NCBI RefSeq assembly: GCF_025628885.1
Contig: NZ_JAOTIF010000006.1
Location: forward strand, 1-48,475
Direction: 5' to 3'
From: Paraflavisolibacter caeni
GTDB taxonomy: Bacteria; Bacteroidota; Bacteroidia; Chitinophagales; Chitinophagaceae
Length of the DNA: 48,475 nt
Shown here: positions 24,703 to 32,582 of the stretch, piece after piece
Position numbering within the stretch: position 1 is the stretch's first letter
Layout: the number at the start of each line of letters is the position of its first letter
Position numbers and translations under genes: made by a program
Notes under the pieces: generated by a model
Told to the model about the DNA's origin: nothing
The model's database searches: none
The model's input: only the letters and a program-made list of their open reading frames with translations

Positions 24703-25668
24703 TTAGCTATTCTGATAGTTGATCATCCAGTTGATGCCGAATTTATCAGTAAAGCTGCCAAAATACGCGCCCCAAAACATATCTTGTAGTGGCATGGAAA
24801 TGTTACCTCCTTCAGATAGTTCTTCAAAAATGCGCTTTGCTTCTTCTCTGGACTCAGGCTCAATGTTTATATGCATATTGTTGCCGTATATTGATGTAAA
24901 GCCCATTTCTTTTGGGGCATCAGTTCCCATAAGAATATGATTGCCTATTATGGGCAATTCAATGTGTAGCACCATGTTCTTTACATTTTCTGCTATAGGT
25001 GGCTGACTTGGATCTGCTGGTAATTCACCAAATCGTTGAATGCCTTTACCACAAAATTCAGTTTGGAAAACAGATCTATAGAATAAAAATGCTTGTTCCG
25101 TATTACCTGGAAAGTTCAGGTAGGTACTAACCCTGGGTGAGTGATTGGGTTTAAGTTCGCTTCTTAGTTTAAATTGAGCTTCAATATACTGGTCAAGGTT
25201 TTCAAGAGCCATTGTGAAACCTTCTTTAAAGCCCATTTCAATTATTTTTTCAAGATCGGCAAGTTCATCATATTTTATGGTAATATCCACCGTTGTGCTG
25301 TCCTCACTTTCATTAAAACTGTTTGTCCAGAATGAGCGAGGGAAGTCTTGATTGATATTCCCTTTTTCATCACAGAATGCGTCCAATGCAGAAAAACTTT
25401 CCAGGGGGCGTATCTCTTTGTAGTCGGCCCTGCACCAATGAACATCACCTTCTGGGCCAACCATTGCATATAACCAATAACCACCTTCTTTAAAATTCAG
25501 TGATTTAGTCTTGGTTTGGTAAGGTTTTGGTGCCCACCAAAGGTCAAGTAATTCAGGTTTTGTCCAGGCATCCCAAACAAGCCCAAGTTGTGCTGCAAAC
25601 TCTCTTTTTACATGGATGGTCTTATTCTTCTTGTCTACTGAAAAATCAAAAAGCAAAATCTGGTTCAT
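24703..25668 (-). CDS. SRPBCC (AHSA1-like)-VOC (PhnB-like) fusion protein
   Basis: 321 residues in two domains. Residues about 15-160 are SRPBCC/AHSA1-like, with [30 protein letters not shown] and the closing [13 protein letters not shown]. Residues about 178-321 are a VOC/glyoxalase fold of the PhnB/3-demethylubiquinone type: [52 protein letters not shown]. Both are usually separate small proteins of about 140-160 residues. The gene overlaps the upstream arsR stop by 4 bases (ATGA) and shares its promoter/operator. Ligand-binding or detoxification roles are common in these folds, but no substrate can be named. Confidence 0.88.
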   Translation of the reverse strand: MNQILLFDFSVDKKNKTIHVKREFAAQLGLVWDAWTKPELLDLWWAPKPYQTKTKSLNFKEGGYWLYAMVGPEGDVHWCRADYKEIRPLESFSALDAFCDEKGNINQDFPRSFWTNSFNESEDSTTVDITIKYDELADLEKIIEMGFKEGFTMALENLDQYIEAQFKLRSELKPNHSPRVSTYLNFPGNTEQAFLFYRSVFQTEFCGKGIQRFGELPADPSQPPIAENVKNMVLHIELPIIGNHILMGTDAPKEMGFTSIYGNNMHINIEPESREEAKRIFEELSEGGNISMPLQDMFWGAYFGSFTDKFGINWMINYQNS

Positions 25669-25985
25669 TTTTTATGGTTTTTGGTTGTTGATAATAAATG
25701 ATCTAGCTGGTCAAACCGGTTTTCCCAAATTTTCCTGAACTGATCAAGCCATTTGTCAATTGCCTTCATTTTGTTCACTTGCAGTTGATAATAAATTTCT
25801 CTTCCCTGTTGTTCTTGTTTCACAAGTTCACATTCTGTTAAAATGCGTAAATGTTTCGACACTGCCTGTCGTGTAATATCAAAGTGCTCTGCAATAGCGT
25901 TTGGTGTCATTGCCTGCAACGCTATCAACCCAATTATGGCCCGTCTGGTAGGGTCAGCTATGGCTTGAAAAACATCTCTTCTCAT
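25665..25985 (-). CDS. ArsR-family winged-helix repressor
   Basis: 106 residues from the ATG at 25985 ([20 protein letters not shown], the usual start of this subgroup). The helix-turn-helix is [21 protein letters not shown], followed by the wing around QGREIYYQL. No CxC metal site is present, so this is not an arsenic-type metal sensor; it resembles ArsR regulators paired with SRPBCC genes. A TTG at 26009 in frame is rejected because the likely transcription start lies near there. It autoregulates, by inference, through the palindrome at 25998-26050. Confidence 0.92.
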   Translation of the reverse strand: MRRDVFQAIADPTRRAIIGLIALQAMTPNAIAEHFDITRQAVSKHLRILTECELVKQEQQGREIYYQLQVNKMKAIDKWLDQFRKIWENRFDQLDHLLSTTKNHKK

Positions 25986-25997
25986 TTTGGAATTATT

Positions 25998-26050
25998 TTG
26001 AGAAACCAATTGGTTGCAAATATAGTATATGCAACCAATTGGTTTCTCAA
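25998..26050 (-). promoter_or_regulatory. arsR promoter inside a 53-bp palindromic operator
   Basis: Arms 25998-26018 and 26030-26050 are perfectly complementary over 21 bp with an 11-base spacer. Each arm carries the self-complementary box AACCAATTGGTT (26004-26015 and 26033-26044), 29 bp centre to centre. On the minus strand the spacer edge contains TATATTTG (26024-26017), a TAnnTTTG -7 box, and TTTG at the far end gives a somewhat long 23-base spacing. Two dimer sites straddling the -7 box and about 13 bases from the arsR ATG fit strong autorepression. Confidence 0.88.
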
Positions 26051-26138
26051 ATAGCAGGAATTTTTTTGCACCCGCTCAATTTTGAGCACATGGCAATTGT
26101 AAAATGTGTTCACCCCCCAAGCTCATGTTCAGATTTTT

Positions 26139-26169
26139 TTTGCTGGGAAATTCTCAACCCTTAATTTTG
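26139..26169 (+). promoter_or_regulatory. his operon promoter (TTTG-N19-TAnnTTTG)
   Basis: TTTG at 26139-26142 and TAATTTTG at 26162-26169 are separated by 19 bases, an exact match to the Bacteroidota sigma-ABfr-type consensus. Transcription would begin at about 26175, only some five bases before the leader-peptide ATG at 26180. Confidence 0.88.
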
Positions 26170-26179
26170 CGCCACAATT

Positions 26180-26230
26180 ATGACAATTTTCGCACATACA
26201 CATCATGCTCATACTTGCCTCCAGGGGTAA
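26180..26230 (+). CDS. hisL: his operon leader peptide
   Basis: A 16-codon reading frame, MTIFAHTHHAHTCLQG, with four histidines in seven codons (His 6, 8, 9 and 11), directly after the his promoter and upstream of hisG. Its stop codon TAA (26228-26230) lies inside the first attenuator segment (26225-26233). Position, composition and spacing fit a classical leader peptide whose translation measures charged tRNA-His. No function of the peptide itself is expected. Confidence 0.92.
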   Translation: MTIFAHTHHAHTCLQG

Positions 26231-26288
26231 GCCATTGATGTTTTGTGCGTACAAATAATTGAGGCTTACCCACGGGTAAGCCTTTTTT
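26225..26288 (+). terminator. histidine attenuator: antiterminator/terminator
   Basis: Segment A GGGTAAGCC (26225-26233) and segment C GGGTAAGCC (26274-26282) are identical, and both complement segment B GGCTTACCC (26263-26271). B:C with a flanking A-T pair forms a compact hairpin followed by six T (26283-26288), a rho-independent terminator. A:B forms the alternative antiterminator with a 29-base loop. A ribosome stalled at the His codons (26195-26212) leaves A free; a ribosome reaching the stop codon covers A and allows termination. hisG starts 44 bases after the terminator. Confidence 0.92.
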
Positions 26289-26331
26289 GTTTAAGAACTG
26301 AACCAAAAAGTAAATCAAAAACCTTCAAGCA

Positions 26332-27186
26332 ATGGTCCTGAAACTCGCAATTCAAAAGTCTGGTAGGCTGCACGAGGATTCAATGAAGCTGCTCAATGAT
26401 TGCGGCATCGGTATTAAAAACGGCCACAATCAATTAAAGAGTGTTGCCGATAACTTTCCTATTGAAGCCTATTTTTTACGAGATGACGATATTCCCCAAT
26501 ATGTTGAAGATGGAGTGGCCCATATCGGTATTGTTGGAGAGAATGTACTGTATGAAAAGAACAAATCTGTTGATATTGTTGAGAAGCTAGGGTTTGGCAA
26601 ATGCCGTTTATCCATTGCTGTAAAGAAAACAGATGAATATGGTGATGCCCGGTTCTTAGAAGGGAAGAAGATTGCAACAAGCTATCCTTTCCTTACCCAG
26701 GACTTTTTGAATAAAAATGGTGTAAATGCGGAGATCCATGAGATCAGCGGCTCGGTAGAGTTGGCTCCAGGCATTGGCCTGGCTGATGTGGTTTGTGACC
26801 TGGTTAGCAGCGGGTCTACTTTGTTTATGAATGGCCTGAAGGAAGTGGAACCTATTTTGCAAAGCGAGGCAGTAATGGTCAGAACAAAAGAGCTTACCGA
26901 AGAACAACAATCAGTCCTGAACCAATTGTTGTTCCGCATCCGTTCTGTGCGTAAAGCAAAAAGGAATAAGTACGTGTTGATGAATGCCCCCAACGAATCT
27001 CTACCTCAGATTATCAAACTGTTACCTGGCATGCGCAGTCCGTCAGTGCTTCCTCTGGCTGAAACCGGATGGAGCTCTGTACACAGCGTTTTGAGTGAAG
27101 ATGAGTTTTGGGATAAGATAGAGCAACTTAAAGCCGCTGGTGCCGAAGGCATACTGGTGGTCCCGATTGAAAAAATGATCGTATAA
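26332..27186 (+). CDS. hisG: ATP phosphoribosyltransferase, long form
   Basis: Catalyses the first step of histidine biosynthesis: ATP plus PRPP gives phosphoribosyl-ATP. The 284 residues match the long (hexameric, HisZ-independent) form, with a C-terminal histidine-binding regulatory domain (about 210-284: RSPSVLPLAETGWSSVHSVL). The PRPP loop is visible in ELAPGIGLADVVCDLVSSGSTL (about 142-163; key D-x-V-S-S-G-S-T). Start ATG 26332 with LKLAIQKSGRL typical. First gene of hisGDC, controlled by the upstream attenuator. Confidence 0.97.
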   Translation: MVLKLAIQKSGRLHEDSMKLLNDCGIGIKNGHNQLKSVADNFPIEAYFLRDDDIPQYVEDGVAHIGIVGENVLYEKNKSVDIVEKLGFGKCRLSIAVKKTDEYGDARFLEGKKIATSYPFLTQDFLNKNGVNAEIHEISGSVELAPGIGLADVVCDLVSSGSTLFMNGLKEVEPILQSEAVMVRTKELTEEQQSVLNQLLFRIRSVRKAKRNKYVLMNAPNESLPQIIKLLPGMRSPSVLPLAETGWSSVHSVLSEDEFWDKIEQLKAAGAEGILVVPIEKMIV

Positions 27187-27233
27187 ATCCTGTTCGGGAA
27201 TTATAATAATTTGACATTTCACCATTCATCAAT

Positions 27234-28514
27234 ATGCAGTTATTCAATAATCCTTCTAAACAAGATTGGAACGGCCTTTTACAAAGACCCTATAATGATA
27301 ATACAGCTGTTTTGCAGTCAGTTCAATCTATTTTGTCCGAGGTAAAGCAGAACGGCGATGCCGCTTTAAGGAGCCTGGCATTAAAGTTTGATGGTGCAGA
27401 GCTGAAAGAGTTACAAGTGAGTGCATCAGAGATCGAAGAGGCCGAAGTTCTGTTAACCACAGAATTGAAACAGGCTATTCAACAGGCAAAAGAAAATATT
27501 TTCACTTTCCATTCTTTTCAAATGCATAAGCCACGCTCTGTTGAAACGATGCAGGGCATAGAATGCTGGAGAAAAAGTGTTGGTATAGAAAAGGTCGGTT
27601 TATACATTCCTGGTGGCACTGCGCCTTTGTTTTCAACTATCCTGATGTTGGGCATTCCCGCATCTATCGCAGGTTGTAAAGAAGTAGTATTATGTTCACC
27701 TTGCAACAAAGAAGGTAAGCTGCATCCAGCCATACTATTTACAGCTAACCTGGTGGGCATTAAAAAGATCTTCAAAGTAGGAGGGGCCCAGGCTATTGCA
27801 GCTATGGCCTATGGTACAGAAAGTATCCCTGCCGTGTATAAGATCTTTGGGCCCGGCAATCAATATGTTACAGCGGCCAAACAATTGATTCAGGTAAGTG
27901 GGGTAGCTATCGATATGCCTGCTGGCCCTAGTGAAGTTTGTGTCCTTGCAGATGAAACGGCCAACCCGGCTTTTATAGCGTCCGATTTATTATCACAGGC
28001 GGAGCATGGCGTAGACAGCCAAGTGTTGTTGGTGAGTACATCAGAGCCCATGGTACAAAAAGTGCTGCAGGAAGTGAAAAAGCAGCTGGAGCAATTGCCC
28101 AGGAAAGATCTTGCTCAAAAAGCACTGAATAATAGTAAGGCTATTGTGGTAAATACAATGGATGATGCCATCGAAATGGTGAATGAATATGCTGCAGAAC
28201 ACCTGATCGTATGTTGCAGGGATGCAGAGGTAATTGCTGAAAAGATTTCGAATGCTGGTTCTGTTTTCATTGGAAATTATTCGCCCGAAAGTGTAGGGGA
28301 CTATGCCAGTGGAACTAATCATACTTTACCAACGAATGCCTTTGCCCGTGCTTATAGCGGTGTTAGCGTAGATAGCTTTGTTAAAAAAATCACTTTCCAG
28401 AAGCTTTCTAAAGATGGTCTGAAAAACATTGCACAGACAGTGATTGAAATGGCTGAAGCAGAAGGCCTGAAGGCTCATGCTAATGCAGTGAGGGTAAGGA
28501 TATCTGAACCTTGA
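27234..28514 (+). CDS. hisD: histidinol dehydrogenase
   Basis: Oxidises histidinol through histidinal to histidine with two NAD+, the last two steps of the pathway. The 426 residues match the family. Landmarks are VGLYIPGGTAPLFST (about 120-134), VGGAQAIAAMAYGTE, the FGPGNQYVTAAKQ segment and catalytic/zinc residues in SDLLSQAEHGVDSQ (His of AEHG). The catalytic His-Glu pair is in the NEYAAEHLIV segment. It follows hisG by 47 bases and precedes hisC by 145 bases. Confidence 0.97.
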   Translation: MQLFNNPSKQDWNGLLQRPYNDNTAVLQSVQSILSEVKQNGDAALRSLALKFDGAELKELQVSASEIEEAEVLLTTELKQAIQQAKENIFTFHSFQMHKPRSVETMQGIECWRKSVGIEKVGLYIPGGTAPLFSTILMLGIPASIAGCKEVVLCSPCNKEGKLHPAILFTANLVGIKKIFKVGGAQAIAAMAYGTESIPAVYKIFGPGNQYVTAAKQLIQVSGVAIDMPAGPSEVCVLADETANPAFIASDLLSQAEHGVDSQVLLVSTSEPMVQKVLQEVKKQLEQLPRKDLAQKALNNSKAIVVNTMDDAIEMVNEYAAEHLIVCCRDAEVIAEKISNAGSVFIGNYSPESVGDYASGTNHTLPTNAFARAYSGVSVDSFVKKITFQKLSKDGLKNIAQTVIEMAEAEGLKAHANAVRVRISEP

Positions 28515-28659
28515 TTGGAGGAAATTTGATAGATTATTTTGGAGTAAAAAGCTTTGTAAATAGGTAAATCAAAGGCAGTTATTCCAATCATGGTTATTAT
28601 AACAGTAAACAAATATTTCAGGATAAATCCTGTTCATCTTTATAAAATCCAGCAAATCT

Positions 28660-29724
28660 GTGGTTACTTTCAACCTTGACAATCTCGTCAGAGAAAATAT
28701 AAAAGCATTAACACCTTATTCTTCCGCCCGGGATGAATTTAAAGGTGAGGCAAGAATATTTTTAGATGCCAATGAAAACAGCTTTGGCTCTCCACTTACT
28801 AAATGGTACAATCGCTACCCGGATCCTTTACAATGGGAGTTGAAAAAGAAGATCGCTTCTATCAAATCTGTAAAGCCCGAAAATATACTTTTGGGTAATG
28901 GTAGTGATGAATGCATTGATCTGCTCATCCGTGCTTTTTGCGAGCCGCAATTGGATAATATTGTTATTTGTCCGCCAACATACGGCATGTATGAAGTGTA
29001 TGCAAACATCAATAATGTGCCCTTAAAAAGGGTGCCCCTGACACCAAATTACCAATTAGACCTTGAAGCATTATCCGAATCGGTGGATGAACGCACCAAG
29101 CTTATCTTCCTTTGCTCTCCCAACAACCCTACCGCTAATAGCCTTTTACGTGAGGATGTGGAGATGATTCTGAATAACTTCGATGGTTTAGTTGTCATCG
29201 ATGAAGCTTACATCAACTTTAGCAGGCAGCGCTCCTTTATTCCCGACTTGCAGGACTATCCCAACCTGGTGATCATGCAAACGTTTTCAAAAGCCTGGGG
29301 ATTAGCTGCGCTGCGCTTGGGAATGACCATTGCTTCACCTGAAATCATAGACATCCTGAATAAAATAAAGCCGCCTTATAACATCAACCAGGCAACCCAG
29401 GAATTAGCGATGAAGGCGTTGGACAACCTGGATGACGTGAATGCAATGATCAAGGAAATCGTTGCCGAGCGAGAACTATTGACAAAAGAATTGCAAGAGC
29501 TTTCATTGGTTGAGAAAGTATATCCATCTGATGCCAATTTTGTGCTGGCAAAAGTTTCTGACGCTTTATCTATATATAACTTTTTAAAAGATCATGGAAT
29601 TATTGTTCGTAACCGAAGCAATGTGATCCTGTGCGAGGGGTGTCTACGCATCACTATTGGTACTCCTCCTGAAAACAAAGAACTACTTGCAAAGCTGAAA
29701 CAATATTCAGACGGCGTTGCTTAA
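28660..29724 (+). CDS. hisC: histidinol-phosphate aminotransferase
   Basis: A PLP-dependent class I/II aminotransferase that transfers the glutamate amino group to imidazole-acetol phosphate. The 354 residues are typical. Landmarks are LDANENSFGSP (about 30-40), LLGNGSDECIDLLIRAF, CSPNNPTANSL, VIDEAYINFS and the Schiff-base lysine in TFSKAWGLAALRLG. The start is a GTG at 28660. It is third in the his operon after a 145-base gap that has no gene; hisBHAFI do not follow, because the next gene is on the opposite strand. Confidence 0.96.
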   Translation: MVTFNLDNLVRENIKALTPYSSARDEFKGEARIFLDANENSFGSPLTKWYNRYPDPLQWELKKKIASIKSVKPENILLGNGSDECIDLLIRAFCEPQLDNIVICPPTYGMYEVYANINNVPLKRVPLTPNYQLDLEALSESVDERTKLIFLCSPNNPTANSLLREDVEMILNNFDGLVVIDEAYINFSRQRSFIPDLQDYPNLVIMQTFSKAWGLAALRLGMTIASPEIIDILNKIKPPYNINQATQELAMKALDNLDDVNAMIKEIVAERELLTKELQELSLVEKVYPSDANFVLAKVSDALSIYNFLKDHGIIVRNRSNVILCEGCLRITIGTPPENKELLAKLKQYSDGVA

Positions 29725-29742
29725 TACGGAATAAAAATAAAA

Positions 29743-29765
29743 AGAGCCTGGTTAAAACAGGCTCT
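29743..29765. terminator. terminator between hisC and nosY
   Basis: AGAGCCTG (29743-29750) pairs with CAGGCTCT (29758-29765) over a 7-base loop. The flanks are A-rich to the left, a good U tract for the minus-strand nos transcript, and weakly T-rich to the right for hisC. Confidence 0.82.
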
Positions 29766-29808
29766 ATCTTAATTCGTTATTCTACATTCGAATCATTCGT
29801 CTTTCCTC

Positions 29809-30576
29809 TTACAGGTCTTTCCTATTAAATGATCTTACCGCCAGCAGCAATGGTGTGATCATCCAGAGCAGCATGATACCTATGGTGTACAATGCTCCTG
29901 TGCCACTACCAAAGAAATCTTTGTACATAGCTCCTGTATATCCCATAAGGGCACTAATATCCATCTTCAGCATGATAAAGATCCTTCCCAAGTCAACAGG
30001 ATTTAAAGATGAAAGTAACAATGTTAGCTTCTCCAGCGGATAATCACTGAATGTAAATAGCACAAGCAATACCAGTCCGTCATATATGAGGGCAAAATAA
30101 AACCACAACATCAATGCAGCGCCAATACCGCGGGCTTTATCCCGGGATTGTACGGAAGTAAAGAAAGCAAGGGATGTAAAAATAAAGGTGAGCAGGCAAC
30201 CCGTTAAAACTAAGGATATCCCTGTGCTATTAAAATAGAATAGTACAACAGGAATACCTACACCAATCAGGAAAGAAGAAGATAGTGAAAGGGCGGTTCC
30301 TAAATATTCACTTAACAGGATCTTAGTCCGGCTTACCGGCTGTGAAAGCATAAGTTCTATGAACTCATAGGAATTATAATAGTGAATAGTAGAAAACACC
30401 ATGCTGATCAGGGGGACAACAATCAGTACAATATTCAACAGGCTCAAAACAGCTTTCCCACTGTTATCTTCCATTTGGAACAATGAGAAGGAAACGGCCA
30501 TAAGGAACAATGTATACGCAATGATTACTTTACTCCTCACGATATCATACAAAACATATTTAGATAGCTTTAGCAT
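29809..30576 (-). CDS. nosY: nos cluster ABC transporter permease
   Basis: 255 residues with six predicted transmembrane helices (about 15-33, 42-64, 93-113, 118-138, 150-178 and 230-246) and the ABC-2 permease motif NSYEFIELMLSQPVSRTKILLSEYLG (about 67-92; key ELMLSQPVSR). With NosF and NosD it forms the NosDFY complex that matures the CuZ centre of nitrous oxide reductase. It overlaps nosF by 17 bases and is the last gene of the cluster, with a terminator 44 bases downstream. Confidence 0.9.
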   Translation of the reverse strand: MLKLSKYVLYDIVRSKVIIAYTLFLMAVSFSLFQMEDNSGKAVLSLLNIVLIVVPLISMVFSTIHYYNSYEFIELMLSQPVSRTKILLSEYLGTALSLSSSFLIGVGIPVVLFYFNSTGISLVLTGCLLTFIFTSLAFFTSVQSRDKARGIGAALMLWFYFALIYDGLVLLVLFTFSDYPLEKLTLLLSSLNPVDLGRIFIMLKMDISALMGYTGAMYKDFFGSGTGALYTIGIMLLWMITPLLLAVRSFNRKDL

Positions 30577-31333
30577 AGTCGGCCTCCCTGTTTTCGGTCA
30601 TAGGAATAGTGGCTGTTCCATCTTTAAGGTAGCGTTTCATTACCTGGGCAATGGCTTTCTCCAGCCTCGTTTCTCCGGTTTGCTGCTTGATGTTTTCAAC
30701 TGTTTGATACAGGTGAAGCTTTCCATCCTGCAGGTACATCACATCTGTAGTCAGTTCATCCAGGTCACTCAACACATGGCTCGTTATCAGGATTAGCTTA
30801 CCCTTCTTCTTTTCCTTTATAATTTTATCTTTTAGGATTTCACTTGCCAGCGGATCCAAACCTGCTGTAGGTTCGTCAAGAATCAATACATCCGGATTGA
30901 ATAAAAATGCAAGCACAGCACTCACTTTTTGCCTGGTGCCACCTGACAAGCTACGCATGTTTTTGTCCTGCATTTCATCCATCTTGAAATCAAAAAACAG
31001 CTCATCATCCAAGGTGCCGTCTTTATGGTTCCTGATATTTTTGACCATTTCTATAACCTGTCCAATCTTCATGTTGTCCGGGTAACGGCCAATTTGCGGC
31101 ATGTATCCAATATTATCTCTATAGGCCACCTGCTTGTCAATCGACTTGCCAGCAAACAAAATGCTGCCTGCATCTGGTTTCACAATGCCAAGAATGGATT
31201 TGATCAGCGTTGTTTTGCCAGAGCCGTTAGGTCCTATCAATGACACCACCTGTCCTCTACTGAAGGATGCGCTAACATCATTCAGTGCATGCAGCTTTTT
31301 AAATTTTTTATGTAGGTTTTTTATAGTGATCAT
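30560..31333 (-). CDS. nosF: nos cluster ABC transporter ATP-binding protein
   Basis: 257 residues with a complete nucleotide-binding domain: Walker A GPNGSGKT (34-41), signature LSGGTRQ (129-135), Walker B and D-loop LILDEPTAGLD (150-160), and the switch histidine in ITSHVLSDLDE. It powers the NosDFY copper/sulfur delivery complex. The gene overlaps nosY by 17 bases and follows nosD by 4 bases, so all three are translationally linked. Confidence 0.92.
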   Translation of the reverse strand: MITIKNLHKKFKKLHALNDVSASFSRGQVVSLIGPNGSGKTTLIKSILGIVKPDAGSILFAGKSIDKQVAYRDNIGYMPQIGRYPDNMKIGQVIEMVKNIRNHKDGTLDDELFFDFKMDEMQDKNMRSLSGGTRQKVSAVLAFLFNPDVLILDEPTAGLDPLASEILKDKIIKEKKKGKLILITSHVLSDLDELTTDVMYLQDGKLHLYQTVENIKQQTGETRLEKAIAQVMKRYLKDGTATIPMTENREADYAKAI

Positions 31334-31337
31334 CGTT

Positions 31338-32582
31338 TCATTTTTTTTCTTTCAATTTCAATCCTTTCATCAGCGGTTGGTCATCGCGTAAGTTTTCAGG
31401 TGTAAGGCTGGGAATAGCACGTTCTGCTTTGTCAAGCAATGAAACCATAAAGCTGCGCAAAAGCATCAATGTATTTGGGCTGTTTTCTACAATGGTGGAA
31501 TACATGCTGACCGGGTGGTAAGCCACATCTCCAAAGCCATCCTTATTCAAATCATAGCCTTCGTATTTGTCCCAATAATTGTTATTAAAAGTATTCAACA
31601 CCAGTGTGCCATTTGTCCCAACATCAAAGGTGTTTGACAAGAAATTGTTATGAAAGAATGTGTTATCCATGCAACTTGCCTGCACCTTTGCTGCCCACCC
31701 ATTAGCTTTAAAAACATTGTTGGTTACATTGATCCGGTTAGTGCCTTCCATATAGATGCCGACAGTGTTCTGGTAAAAGGTATTGCTATCAATTTTGCTA
31801 TCGTTGATTTCTTTGAGCAATAAGCCATAAGCCGCTGCGCCCCAGTTGCTGTCAAAATGATTGAGCAGCATGTGCACTTGCTTTGAATACATCACTGCCA
31901 CGCCAGCGCCATTATTTTTGAAAGTGTTTTCTACATACCAATTATCATTCGAGAACATAAAGTGTAAACCATACCGTATGTTGCCTTCGCTAAAATTTTT
32001 CTGGATGAGTGATTGTGTAACAAACTCAAAGTAGATGCCATCGCGATGGCCATGAATTTCATTGTTTTCAATTAAAGCATTGTTACATTTCCACAGGTGA
32101 ATCCCATTTCCGGTAGTTTGTTCAGATTTGGTAAGACCATTGAAATAATTGCTTCGAATAGTAAAATGATGGCTATTGGCTATATGTACGCCAAAGTATG
32201 CATTTGTTACCCGGTTGTTTTCAAAAATGATATTGCTTGCGTCTATTATTTTCACTGAAGCAAAATCGTTCATGGCAGAATAGCCAGAGTTCGTAAAATG
32301 AAAACCTTTTATAGTTATATCTTTCCCACTGACAGTAAAGATCTCGTATTTGTCGGCTCCATGTAGCAAGGGGTAGTTTTCACCAATTAGATAAATGGAT
32401 TTGATGATGACGATATTATTGATATAATAGGTTCCTTTTTTAACAAGAATAGTATCCCTGTCCTGAGCGGCAGCAACAGCCTCCCGGATTGTTGAGTAGG
32501 TCTGTCCCTTTCCCACAACCAGTGTGCGGCATAACCCTGGCAACGCCATTAAAACACATGCTATCAGGAAAAGATTTTTCAT
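31338..32582 (-). CDS. nosD: periplasmic copper-processing protein NosD
   Basis: 414 residues with a signal peptide (about 1-19, ending GLCR) and a right-handed parallel beta-helix (about 30-340) of repeated N-x-I and NNxF turns, for example IEHGHRDGIYFEF-like GHRDGIYFEF and FMFSNDNWYVENTF. NosD is the periplasmic part of NosDFY and needed for CuZ assembly. The closing NNYWDKYEGYDLNKDGFGDVAY segment is characteristic of NosD. Its start codon overlaps the stop of the NosL fusion gene by one base. Confidence 0.94.
   Translation of the reverse strand: MKNLFLIACVLMALPGLCRTLVVGKGQTYSTIREAVAAAQDRDTILVKKGTYYINNIVIIKSIYLIGENYPLLHGADKYEIFTVSGKDITIKGFHFTNSGYSAMNDFASVKIIDASNIIFENNRVTNAYFGVHIANSHHFTIRSNYFNGLTKSEQTTGNGIHLWKCNNALIENNEIHGHRDGIYFEFVTQSLIQKNFSEGNIRYGLHFMFSNDNWYVENTFKNNGAGVAVMYSKQVHMLLNHFDSNWGAAAYGLLLKEINDSKIDSNTFYQNTVGIYMEGTNRINVTNNVFKANGWAAKVQASCMDNTFFHNNFLSNTFDVGTNGTLVLNTFNNNYWDKYEGYDLNKDGFGDVAYHPVSMYSTIVENSPNTLMLLRSFMVSLLDKAERAIPSLTPENLRDDQPLMKGLKLKEKK

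Noticed and set aside
25665-25985. ArsR protein as an arsenic or metal sensor
   Set aside because: No CxC or other clustered metal-binding cysteines or histidines; it fits the SRPBCC-associated ArsR group instead.
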